From NCBI GenBank assembly GCA_947623455.1, contig OX392532.1, positions 1,240,001-1,304,000 on the forward strand: DNA of 64,000 nt, given 5' to 3'. Both the position numbers and the translations under genes were made by a program. The DNA comes from Mimachlamys varia. Taxonomy: Eukaryota; Mollusca; Bivalvia; Pectinida; Pectinidae. Numbering within the stretch: position 1 is the first letter of the stretch; each line of letters begins with the position of its first letter. Positions 12,655 to 25,400 of this stretch are shown here, in pieces. The notes below the pieces were generated by a model, which saw only the letters and a list, made by a program, of their open reading frames with translations, was not told the DNA's origin and made no database searches.

Positions 12655-13375
12655 ATCACTTATTTGACCTCCGACCTTGAAGTCAAGGTCACAGTGCACT
12701 GCACATCTACTTTAGGTGATGCATGTATACTACAAGTTTCGTCAAGATATCTTCAACGGTTTAGAAGTTACGACCCGGACAAGAATTATAAGAAGAACCA
12801 GAATAAGAACCGGTACTGATACAATATAGGCAGGAAAGACATATTAACCAAGAGTCCTGCGACAGGTTTCTACCACAATAAGTCAGCAGCTTCAGTGTTG
12901 TTTTTTGGAGAGAACCACGGAATACTTGCGTGAAATATGACTTCATATTATATTTCCACCAAATTGTGATGACGTCAGCAATCGATGACGACATCAACAA
13001 TCAGCATGTTGTATTGAACCACATGATTTCCGGTCCAAGTTCAACATCACTACCAATGAAAAGTCCGGAAGGTCATATACCACTAGTGGTATATATCATA
13101 TATTTATCCAACAGTCAGCAAGTTTATACAATGGTCTTAGAGTTGAATTAACACAGGTATTGTAGCAGAAATTATCTATTGCCAGTCTGATGATGTTAAA
13201 ATGCCACATCCAAAAAAGATACATGTAGCAAGTGTACATCCGATAAGTTAGTAAGATCCAGCTAATATTATGTTTTTTAAAGCTAAACGAAGAGCATTCA
13301 TTAATGTCTATGATCAATAAATTGAACAAAATCATAGGTAATTAGATATATTTTAATGGTTTTTTTTTATAAAGA
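12655..13375. other. Repeat-derived flank and probable THOC6 3' untranslated region
   Basis: 12655-12780 (GACCTTGAAGTCAAGGTCAC and following) is similar to 10936-11060, so both tandem-core elements sit beside the same older repeat. Approaching 13375 the - strand should be the THOC6 3' UTR. A - strand ATTAAA at about 13351-13356, only ~20 bp after the stop, is a candidate poly(A) signal but is unproven. Confidence 0.4.
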
Positions 13376-13459
13376 TCAGCTGAACGTTAATGAAAATGCC
13401 TTGTATCCAAAGTTTGTGCAGACATCAATCTTAGGACTGTTCCCAGCAGTACAAAGCAC
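13376..13459 (-). CDS. THOC6: THOC6 last coding exon (exon 14)
   Basis: The acceptor TATTACAG on the - strand precedes 13459 and TGA is at 13378-13376. It encodes 27 residues beginning VLCTAGNSPKIDVCTNFGYK, matching the THOC6 C-terminus. It joins exon 13 in phase 0. Confidence 0.93.
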   Translation of the reverse strand: MLCTAGNSPKIDVCTNFGYKAFSLTFS

Positions 13460-16400
13460 CTGTAATATAACAGGGAAATATCTCAATACATCATACACGG
13501 TTTAAGTACAATGAAAACATCAAATTTTATTTTTTCAATAAGCACTGTCATGGTACCAAGGGTAAAATTTTTGTTCAGTTTTTCAAAAAGTTTTAAAGTT
13601 ACTGAACAAGCTGTCAATTTCTCTGCAAGATGAATTATCATTGTCTATATACACCACATTTTGTTACTGTGTTCACACACCCTATGGTTACATTAAAAGA
13701 TATTTGACAAGTATTTACGGATCACTGTACTACTGCATGCTTTTCTTGTAAAGAGTAGTTTCCCCTTATGATCTGTCCAGTACCATCTCTATACGTACCT
13801 TGTGACTATTGAGGGCGGTGTTGACGACAACACTAAACACGTTGGTAGACATTAAACTGACCAGTACCATCTCTATACCTACCTTGTGACTATTGAGGGC
13901 GGTGTTGACGACACTAAACACGTTGGTAGACATTAAACTGACCAGTACCATCTCTATATGTACCTTGTGACTATTGAGGGCGGTGTTGACGACAACACTA
14001 AACATGTTGGTAGACATTAAACTGACCAGTACCATCTCTATACGTACCTTGTGACTATTGAGGGCGGTGTTGTAAGTACCTTGTGACTATTGAGGGCGGT
14101 GTTGACGACAACACTAAACACGTTGGTAGACATTAAACTGACCAGTACCATCTCTATATGTACCTTGTGACTATTGAGGGCGGTGTTGACGACACTAAAC
14201 ACGTTGGTAGACATTAAACTGACCAGTACCATCTCTATACGTACCTTGTGACTATTGAGGGCGGTGTTGTAAGTACCTTGTGACTATTGAGGGCGGTGTT
14301 GACGACAACACTAAACACGTTGGTAGACATTAAACTGACCAGTACCATCTCTATACGTACCTTGTGACTATTGAGGGCCGTGTTGACAACACTAAACACG
14401 TTGGTAGACATTAAACTGACCAGTACCATCTCTATACGTACCTTGTGACTATTGAGGGCGGTGTTGTAAGTACCTTGTGACTATTGAGGGCGGTGTTGAC
14501 AACAACACTAAACACGTTGGTAGACATTAAACTGACCAGTACCATCTCTATACGTACCTTGTGACTATTGAGGGTGGTGTTGTACCTACCTTGTGACTAT
14601 TGAGGGCGGTGTTGACGACAACACTATACGTACCTTGTGACTATTGAGGTTGGTGTTGTACGTACCTCGTGACTATTGAGGGCGGTGTTGTACGTACCTT
14701 GTGACTATTGAGGGCAGTGTTGTACGTACCTTGTGACTATTGAGGGCGGTGTTGACAACAACACTAAACATGTTGGTAGACATTAAACTGACCAGAACCA
14801 TCTCTATACGTACCTTGTGACTATTGAGGGCGGTGTTGACAACACTAAACACGTTGGTAGACATTAAACTGACCAGTACCATCTCTATACGTACCTTGTG
14901 ACTATTGAGGGCGGTGTTGACGACAACACTAAACACGTTGGTAGACATTAAACTGACCAGTACCATCTCTATACCTACCTTGTGACTATTGAGGGCGGTG
15001 TTGACGACACTAAACACGTTGGTAGACATTTAACTGACCAGTACCATCTCTATATGTACCTTGTGACTATTGAGGGCGGTGTTGACGACAACACTAAACA
15101 TGTTGGTAGACATTAAACTGACCAGTACCATCTCTATACGTACCTTGTGACTATTGAGGGCGGTGTTGACGACAACACTAAACACGTTGGTAGACATTAA
15201 ACTGACCAGTACCATCTCTATATGTACCTTGTGACTATTGAGGGCGGTGTTGACGACACTAAACACGTTGGTAGACATTAAACTGACCAGTACCATCTCT
15301 ATACGTACCTTGTGACTATTGAGGGCGGTGTTGTAAGTACCTTGTGACTATTGAGGGCGGTGTTGACGACAACACTAAACACGTTGGTAGACATTAAACT
15401 GACCAGTACCATCTATATACGTACCTTGTGACTATTGAGGGCGGTGTTGACAACAACACTAAACACGTTGGTAGACATTAAACTGACCAGTACCATCTCT
15501 ATACGTACCTTGTGACTATTGAGGGTGGTGTTGTACCTACCTTGTGACTATTGAGGGCGGTGTTGACGACAACACTATACGTACCTTGTGACTATTGAGG
15601 GTGGTGTTGTACGTACCTCGTGACTATTGAGGGCGGTGTTGTACGTACCTTGTGACTATTGAGGGCAGTGTTGTACGTACCTTGTGACTATTGAGGGCGG
15701 TGTTGACGACAACACTAAACATGTTGGTAGACATTAAACTGACCAGTACCATCTCTATACCTACCTTGTGACTATTGAGGGCGGTGTTGACGACAACACT
15801 AAACATGTTGGTAGACATTAAACTGACCAGTACCATCTCTATACGTACCTTGTGACTATTGAGGGCCGTGTTGACGACAACACTAAACACGTTGGTAGAC
15901 ATTAAACTGACCAGTACCATCTATATACGTACCTTGTGACTATTGAGGGCGGTGTTGTACGTACCTTGTGACTATTGAGGGCGGTGTTGACGACAACACT
16001 ATACGTACCTTGTGACTATAAAGGGCGGTGTTGTATGTACCTTGTGACTATTGAGGGCGGTGTTGTACGTACCTTGTGACTATTGAGGGCGGTGTTGTAC
16101 GTACCTTGTGACTATTGAGGGCGGTGTTGTACGTACCTTATGACTATTGAGGGCCGTGTTGTACGTACCTTGTGACTATTGAGGGCGGTGTTGTACGTAC
16201 CTTGTGACTATTGAGGGCGGTGTTGTACGTACCTTGTGACTATTGAGGGCGGTGTTGACGACAACACTATACGTACCTTGTGACTATTGAGGGCGGTGTT
16301 GTACGTACCTTGTGACTATTGAGGGCGGTGTTGACGACAACACTATACATACCTTGTGACTATTGAGGGCGGTGTTGTACGTACCTTGTGACTATTGAGG

Positions 16401-19400
16401 GCGGTGTTGTACGTACCTTGTGACTATTGAGGGCGGTGTTGTACGTACCCTGTGACTATTGAGGGCGGTGTTGTACGTACCTTGTGACTATTGAGGGTGG
16501 TGTTGACGACAACACTATACGTACCTTGTGACTATTGAGGGCGGTGTTGTACGTACCCTGTGACTATTGAGGGCGGTGTTGTACGTACCTTGTGACTATT
16601 GAGGGCGGTGTTGACGACAACACTATACGTACCTTGTGACTATTGAGGGCGGTGTTGTACGTACCTTGTGACTATTGAGGGCGGTGTTGTACGTACCTTG
16701 TGACTATTGAGGGCGGTGTTGTACGTACCCTGTGACTATTGAGGGCGGTGTTGTACGTACCTTGTGACTATTGAGGGCGGTGTTGACGACAACACTATAC
16801 GTACCTTGTGACTATTGAGGGCGGTGTTGTACGTACCTTGTGACTATTGAGGGCGGTGTTGTACTTACCTTGTGACTATTGAGGGCGGTGTTGACGACAA
16901 CACTAAACACGTTGGTGGGAGTACAAGGTATCCGAGATTTCTGGTCACCATTCACGTACCAATGATTAACGTACGGCTCACCGCCCGCAGATATAATCTG
17001 GAAAATGTTCAAGGTGGTATGAAGGAACAAATATCTGTTTTTTCACACTATATATCTTTCAGATTTTATACTTGAAAGACATTAAAACTATATACCAATT
17101 TTTCCAAATAAGCTTCAAAATAAAAACATAAACAACGGTAAAGTATTGTTGTTACATTGATTAAATAATTAAATATTTTGTCATGTAGACAGCTGTATCC
17201 ATACATGTACTTATCAAATTATGAGGAAAAATAACATTTGCATGGCTTTTTAAAAACAAACACAATATAAGCCCCGTACAATCCTAAAATATTGAAGATG
17301 TATACAAAAGATATATACTGAGATTGTTTTTTTTTTTTTGTACACAAACAGGAATTGAAAATTTAATTTGCGAGCTTTCGAAAACGTCTGTTTCCTTTGT
17401 CAAGCAAAGAGTACAATAGCCGAGTGTCGGTGTTCTGACCGCTGAAATCAGCTCACTACCCAAAATAGGGCGAGTTGGAGAAGTCAGCTGCCAAAAACGT
17501 AGCGCGACATTTCGTCCAAATGTACTCTAGTACTACAGGTAGACAGAGGGACGGGTAAGATGTTTACCCATTCCGCCCCTTATTGGATGTTAAAATAGGG
17601 TCATAAAGATGACTCAACTGGTGTCCCCCCTCGTCTCTGTTCATTGATTCACCTTCCTTCCTAATCCATATGGATTCTTTAATTTTCCTCATTCTCCAGT
17701 TTTCCTCCCTTTCCAACACTTTGGAGTTGTTCCAGTCAATGATATGGTTGTGTATGTTGGCATGGTCTGTGATAGCTGATTTGTTATATTGTTTTTCTGA
17801 TGTTTTTCTAGTATTTCTGGTGTAGACTTGCTGTTCCATGTCTTCCACGTCTTTTTGATGTTCTTTAAGACGCGTTCCAAATTTCCGACTAGTTTCACCT
17901 ATGTATGTGTGGTTGCAGCTGTTACATGGAATTTGGTAAACCACTCCAGTCTTGTCTTCCTTCTGCACTTTATCCTTCGGATGTACTAGGAGTTGTTTGA
18001 TGGTGTTGTGCAGTCGCATAAGTGTGCTGATGTGATGTTTGCGGAGCACTCTTGAAATTGCTTCCGACCCTCCCCTTATATATGGTATAGTGACCATGCC
18101 TTTGGCAATAAGGGGCGGAATGGGTAAACATCTTACCCGTCCCTCTGTCTACCTGTAGTACTAGAGTACATTTGGACGAAATGTCACGCTACGTTTTTGA
18201 CAGCTGACTTCTCCAACTCGCCCTATTTTGGGTAGTGAGCTGATTTCAGCGGTCAGAACACCGACACTCGGCTATTGTACTCTTTGCTTGACAAAGGAAA
18301 CAGACGTTTTCAAAAGCTCGCAAATTAAATTTTCAATTCCTGTTTGTGTACAAAAAAAACAAAAACAATCTCAGTATATATCATTCATACCAAACTGATG
18401 AATCTTATTCCTAGTATATAAAAGATAGTATTCTGTGGCAGTTCATCACAACTTTAATGAATGATGACATAACATAATTATCTCTAAAACTATATCTCAT
18501 ATTAAAGTATTTAAGTATAAGATTGATATACAAATCTGACTTTCGACAAATATACATAGTGAAGATATTGTAATGTTTTTTGCCTCTGACATTAAAAATA
18601 CTTTAAACATCACAAGTTAATAAACTTCCCTATTGCCAGTTAACAACCACATCCCACTAAACTATTATATTATTAATGGTGGTATTTCCCCTCCAGCTTG
18701 TTAAATATCCACCCAGCACATACCGTATCCTCGTAGAACATGACGGTCTTCTGACAAACAGCTGGAGTATCAAACACTGTGGTGGCCTCTAATGATCGTA
18801 GGTGCCATAGCGACATCTTAGGACCGCCCCCACACACCTGTTAACAGGTAAATCATTCAATGATTGGGTAATAGTTAACAGGTAACTCATTCAATGATTG
18901 GGTTCTAGTCCTCAAAGGCAGAAGGTATTCCTGTGTTTCTAAAATTCATACTTTGTACCTACAATAATTCAAGTGTTGTCAAGTTTTAATTTTAATGCAG
19001 TGGTTCAATTTTTTTTATATAGATTTTATGAAACTGAAAAATTATATGAATAATTTGTCCTTATCACAAAATAAAATGCAATAATGTTAAAGTTCATGTA
19101 TTTTTCATTTAATTTATAATGGAAATACATATTACATGTATTGGCTAAAATCATTTTTTTTTAAAAAGGTGTAGAAGTTTGGAAGACATTACATGATGTA
19201 ATAACTAATGTATGGTTTATTCCTTTCTTCATATTTTGCCATTTGTTTAATCATTTTGAGTTCGTAATATAGTTTTATAGGTGCTTCTGTATTTTGAATT
19301 TTTTCCTCAACTTCTCTTTTGATAGAAGAATAGCCCGTACCAAACTGGCTAACTGCAAGTATACTTGAAGTATACTTCAAGTATAAATAAAGTATACTTG

Positions 19401-22400
19401 GTATACTTTTAGGACTGGATATTTGACAAGTATTAGGGAAGTATACTTGAAGTATACTTGACTAATACATGAAGTATACTTGCTGAAACTTTGTCATTAT
19501 TTCAACATTTACGCTAACACTTTCTATACTTGTCAGGACTTAGAAAATTTTCTGTGCCTGTATCAGCAAAATGTTAAAGTCCATGTTCGTAATTTTGTCA
19601 GATTTTTTTTAAAAAATCATATCTTCGCTATTTATTGGTTGATTTTTGTCATCTACGTCTCATATTTCACAAAATTTCTTGTAGAAAACCTATCCTTGTA
19701 TATTTTTGATTTTTTTTTTCAAATTTATTTTTAAACATCATTATTTATTTCAGATTAATTTCCTTAAATAACAATCATTTCAAAATGTACAAAATGCTTT
19801 AGAATCAATAAGATATATTATGACTCAAAAAAAATTAAAAAAAAAATTCAAATTACAAGTCTATAATATATTTAATAATCTACAGATCCAAATTGTCAAT
19901 GTGGATACTTATCCTATCTCTTAAAAAAGTACGGTCATAAAGCCTATAAATAAACAGTCGATTATAAATTAAAAATTATAAACAAAACGAAACCGAAAGT
20001 TGCTACATGTTGTGCACTTCCGCGATCAGCAAAACGTTCAATTCTCAAATTCACGAAACGACATATAACCTATGCGAGAACGTCGAAATGTTTCCCGATC
20101 ATGGCTACCGTTCGTTCAAAATAGTTTGCGAAATTCAACATTATCTATGCCCTCGTTTGAGACAAAACCACGCGTCATTTTGGGTCCAATTTGTTTTCGT
20201 TACATCAGAGTCTTTTCGATGTTTGACACCAACGACGCAAACTCTAGATCAGCGCCACCTACATTTGTACTTCCGGATTATGCGCGCTTAGTTTAACCGT
20301 CAACAGGACCAATTTAGTTTGAACGATTGAACCGTTTAAAGCCGTTATGAGGTATCTGTCTGACGGTACTTTCAGACGAGGTTTGCATGAACATTTGCAG
20401 GTCAGCCGAATTTATACCAGAACATGTTACATTTAAAGACGGGCACATACAGCGAGCAAACATGTCTGGGTGTTTTGTTGAAAGAACGATATTGTTCACG
20501 GTCACCTCGGAATCGTGCTTGGATATTATGCCTAGATGGATTTTTTACTTCATCTATTTACTACAAGTTGTAAGCAAAGTTTGTGTTAGAGGAACGAGGA
20601 AGTATGCTGCCCTTGACAAGACAAGACTGTCACAAGTCGAGAGTTTTGTACCCGGTAGGAAGGGGACAAGATGGCAGCCAGAAAAGTTCGACAAAGGTAA
20701 CGTTACACTTGATAATTTCGTTTTCCAAGCGAATATGCACGACTCTTTTTTTTCTTGCCCTTATCGAGGTGGTTTGTAATAATTGTCGTGAAACATGTTG
20801 GTTATCGGCTGTGATAAATATTTCTGTCAAGTTTCAATTCAATGTGATTTGGTTCAGTACTTAATTATAATGCAGGGATTTGGGGCAGGATTTGGGGATT
20901 TTTAACCATATTTTTCCTGAAAATCTCATTGAAAATTCATAATTGTATAACTTAATAATTTATATTGAAAAATCGCATAGATATTTTGCTGATCCAATAA
21001 AATCCCTCAAATTCTCCCGATAGGTTTTAAGAGTCAGAATTATCCCTGGTAAGACAGAGTGGTGTGCCAAAATTCTGTCATTTTTTTTATTTTGCTTTAT
21101 ATTCTTTGTATTTTCGCCTTTTTTAATGAATTTTTCTAGTGAGTGTTAGCTTATTTTCAGAAGACACTGATACATTTGTATTTAACATGTTCTGATCATG
21201 ACAGTTCATTCCAAATTTTCACTGTTGATTTTGACAATTTTTTCTAAGCATACTGGTGGCCGACCAGTTCTGGCCAAGTACTAGTTGTCGCCAATGGCAC
21301 TGTAATTTGTATATTTCTTAGTTAATTACCAATTTACACTGGAATTTATAACATGTCAATATATAATACGATACATGTCGTTTTTTTATTTTGAAATATC
21401 TTTTTCTTGTTTTACAGAGTCGGGTTTGCCATAAACAAGTACCCTGGAGTAGCAGATCTTGACCATGATGAGTGGGTATTGATCCAGGCAGTGAACGGAA
21501 AATTTCGAAGACTCAAGAATGACATTGAATAACTCGATTCAATGAGTGAAGTTTTATATATATTTGTGAATGTTGAGTATCTGTGGTTGTAAATAGACAT
21601 TACCTGCATGTGGAAATATTTGATTGACAGCACTTGTTCGTGGATGTGTAATTATAATCAACAGGATAAGGAAAATTCACAACCAGACCAAAGTTGGAAA
21701 CCGAGACCTTCTGAACTCAAGATAGATGCTGAACCGATAGAGTGATCTGGTCGCCAAATTCATTGATAATCTTAATCCTTTAAATATCTACTAGATGTAG
21801 GCAGTACCTGTGGATGTATTGTAAAGACAGTATGTGTATGTACAGTATACTGTAGGTACACGATGGATGTGAATTCAAAGACAGAGTCTGTGTATGTGGA
21901 TGTATAATATATAAAATCAATTGTCTTTGGACCTGGTATACTATAATTCAGATATACACTATTTAAATATGTTTTGTGAATATATCAATGAAATATCTTC
22001 CTTTTAATTTGATTCATATTAACTGTATAACATGTTTTGTGAATATAATGAAAATAATCATAATTATTTCAATCTGGTAGTTGATGTATATCTTTTGAAT
22101 GATGCATACATTTATAAATTCATTACTGATATAAAGCTACTCTAGACTTCATGTTTGTCATTAATTCATTCTTTTTGCAAGTATACTTGGAGAATACTTT
22201 AAGTATACTTGATATATACTTGTAACTTTATACTTTCCAGCATTACTTCAGCTATATGGACATTGTACTTGAAGTATACTTGCAAGCATACTTGCAAGTA
22301 TACTTCAAGTATACTTGCATGTATACTTGACAATAGACACCAAGTATACTTGAAGTATACTTCAAGTATACTTGAACTATACTTGCAAGTATTCTTCAAG

Positions 22401-25400
22401 TAGGCAGTACTCCAAGTATACTTCAAGTATACTTTTAGCCTAATACTTGCACCTAATTTGCATACAAAATCAAAATACTTTAAGTATACTTGAAGTATAG
22501 TCCAAAACTTATACTTTAAGTATACTTTAAGGCTATACTTTAAGTATACTTTAAGTATTAGTTAATTCCGTAAGGGAAGTTACTGTGCTTTTAAGCATAC
22601 AAGAATCAAACTATTCATTCTCTGATCGATAGGATCAACCCTGGAAAAAACTGCCAATAAATTCAAAGAAATTCTTAAACAATCAACCCACCAACCAATC
22701 ATCTCCAGTCTCCATAGCTACACATCCCAGCCACTTTCCAAACTCAGGTCGGGCACATAACTAAAATATGGTAAAATCAAAACATATGTTACTGTTGGGA
22801 CACATACACAATGGAGCTGAACTATGGGAAAATAATTAAAAACATAAATATTCGAAAAATTAACATGAATTCCTGCAGTTGCGATTTAGTATCGAGAAAT
22901 AATTTGAAAAGTTTACATTGAGGTAGGGTCATGTAGAAAATTTATATATGAAAAAAACAGGAAACATTCAAATATAAATAAGGAGCCTACATGCTTGTAC
23001 CGGTATATGTATTTCTTGACCCCTCAATTTTAATAAGTCATTATTGCATCGCAACCTTTCTTTTTTTTAAACAAGTAAACAGGACACAGAAATCAGGTGA
23101 CATTTATGTCTTTGTGCACATCTGATAACATTCCTGTAAATCAGGTTAATTACTGGCAATTCTCAAGTTATTTATGTGAATATTGCTCCAATTATTGTTA
23201 TAGAGAACACCTCCTACCTGGTTTTTGTATGGTTCTAGTGTGTGCTCCAATTATTGCTTTAGAGAACACTTCCTACCTGGTTTTTGTATGGTTCTAGTGT
23301 GTGCTCCAATTATTGTTATAGAGAACACCTCCTACCTGGTTTTTGTATGGTTCTAGTGTGTGCTCCAATTATTGCTATAGAGAACACCTCCTACCTGGTT
23401 TTTGTATGGTTCTAGTGTGTGCTCCAATTATTGTAATAGAGAACACCTCCTACCTGGTTTTTGTATGGTTCTAGTGTGTGCTTCAATTATTGCTATAGAG
23501 AACACTTCCTACCTGGTTTTTGTATGGTTCTAGTGTGTGCTCCAATCATTGTAATAGAAAACACCTCCTACCTGGTTTTTGTATGGTTCTAGTGTGTGCT
23601 CCAATTATTGCTATAGAGAACACCTCCTACCTGGTTTTTGTATGGTTCTAGTGTGTGCTCCAATTATTGTTATAGAGAACACCTCCTACCTGGTTTTTGT
23701 ATGGTTCTAGTGTGTGCTCCAATTATTGTAATAGAGAACACCTCCTACCTGGTTTTTGTATGGTTCTAGTGTGTGCTCCAATTATTGTTATAGAGAACAC
23801 CTCCTACCTGGTTTTTGTATGGTTCTAGTGTGTGCTCCAATTATTGCTTTAGAGAACACTTCCTACCTGGTTTTTGTATGGTTCTAGTGTGTGCTCCATT
23901 TATTGCTATAGAGAACACCTCCTACCTGGTTTTTGTATGGTTCTAGTGTGTGCTCCAATTATTGTTATAGAGAACACTTCCTACCTGGTTTTTGTATGGT
24001 TCTAGTGTGTGCTCCAATTATTGTAATAGAGAACACCTCCTACCTGGTTTTTGTATGGTTCTAGTGTGTGCTCCAATTATTGTTATAGAGAACACCTCCT
24101 ACCTGGTTTTTGTATGGTTCTAGTGTGTGCTCCAATTATTGCTATAGAGAACACCTCCTACCTGGTTTTTGTATGGTTCTAGTGTGTGCTCCAATTATTG
24201 CTGTAGAGAACATCTACTACCAGGTTTTTGTATGGTTCTAGTGTGTGCTCCAATTATAGCTATAGAGAACACCTCCTACCTGGTTTTTGTATGGTTCTAG
24301 TGTGTGCTCCAATTATTGCTGTAGAGAACATCTACTACCAGGTTTTTGTATGGTTCTAGTGTGTGCTCCAATTATAGCTATAGAGAACACCTCCTACCTG
24401 GTTTTTGTATGGTTCTAGTGTGTGCTCCAATTATTGTTATAGAGAACACTTCCTACCTGGTTTTTGTATGGTTCTAGTGTGTGCTCCAATTATTGTTATA
24501 GAGAACACCTCCTACCTGGTTTTTGTATGGTTCTAGTGTGTGCTCCAATTATTGTAATAGAGAACACCTCCTACCAGGTTTTTGTATGGTTCTAGTGTGT
24601 GCTCCAATTATTGCTATAGAGAACACCTCCTACCTGGTTGCTGTATTGTTCTAGTGTGTGCTCCAATTATTGCTATAGAGAACACCTCCTACCTTGTTTT
24701 GGTATGGTTCCAGTGTGTGCTCCAATTATTGTAATAGAGAACACCTTATACCTTGTTTTGGTATGGTTCTAGTGTGTGCTCCAATTATTGCTGTAGAGAA
24801 CATCTCCTACCTGGTTTTTGTATGGTTCTAGTGTGTGCTCCAATTATTGTTATAGAGAACACCTCCAACCAGGTTTTTGTATGGTTTTAGTGTGTGCTCC
24901 AATTATTGTAATAGAGAACACCTTATACCTTGTTTTGGTATGGTTTTAGTGTGTGCTCCAATTATTGTAATAGATAACACCTCCTACCTGGTTTTTGTAT
25001 GGTTCTAGTGTGTGTTCCAATCATTGCTATAGATAACACCTCCTACCTGGTTTTTGTATGGTTCCAGTGTGTGCTCCAATTATTGTAATAGAGAACACCT
25101 TATACCTTGTTTTGGTATGGTTCTAGTGTGTGCTCCAATTATTGCTATAGAGAACACCTCCTACCTGGTTGCTGTATTGTTCTAGTGTGTGCTCCAATTA
25201 TTGCTATAGAGAACACTCCTGCCTGGTTTTTGTATGGTTCTAGTGTGTGCTCCAATTATAGCTATAGAGAACACCTCCTACCTGGTTTTTGTATGGTTCT
25301 AGTGTGTGCTCCAATTATTGCTATAGAGAACACCTCCTACCTGGTTTTTGTATGGTTCTAGTGTGTGCTCCAATTATTGTAATAGAGAACACCTCCTACC

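Noticed and set aside
13766..15920. Repeated MSTNVFSVVVNTALNSHK frames as a separate repeat protein gene
   Set aside because: The frames derive from duplicated THOC6 exon 13 ends and intron sequence, and no independent start or promoter is seen. Kept only as a possible splice variant.
20007..20291. 94-codon frame in the 3.2-kb element (also 31664-31948)
   Set aside because: Lies in the candidate promoter stretch; a second overlapping frame is equally open and neither resembles a protein family. Conservation between copies reflects overall copy identity.
20387..20779. 128-130-codon frame in the 3.2-kb element (also 32044-32430)
   Set aside because: Spliced at the GTAACG donor it stops after five codons, and unspliced it runs into intron-like sequence. 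The MAARKVRQR frame gives the better gene model.
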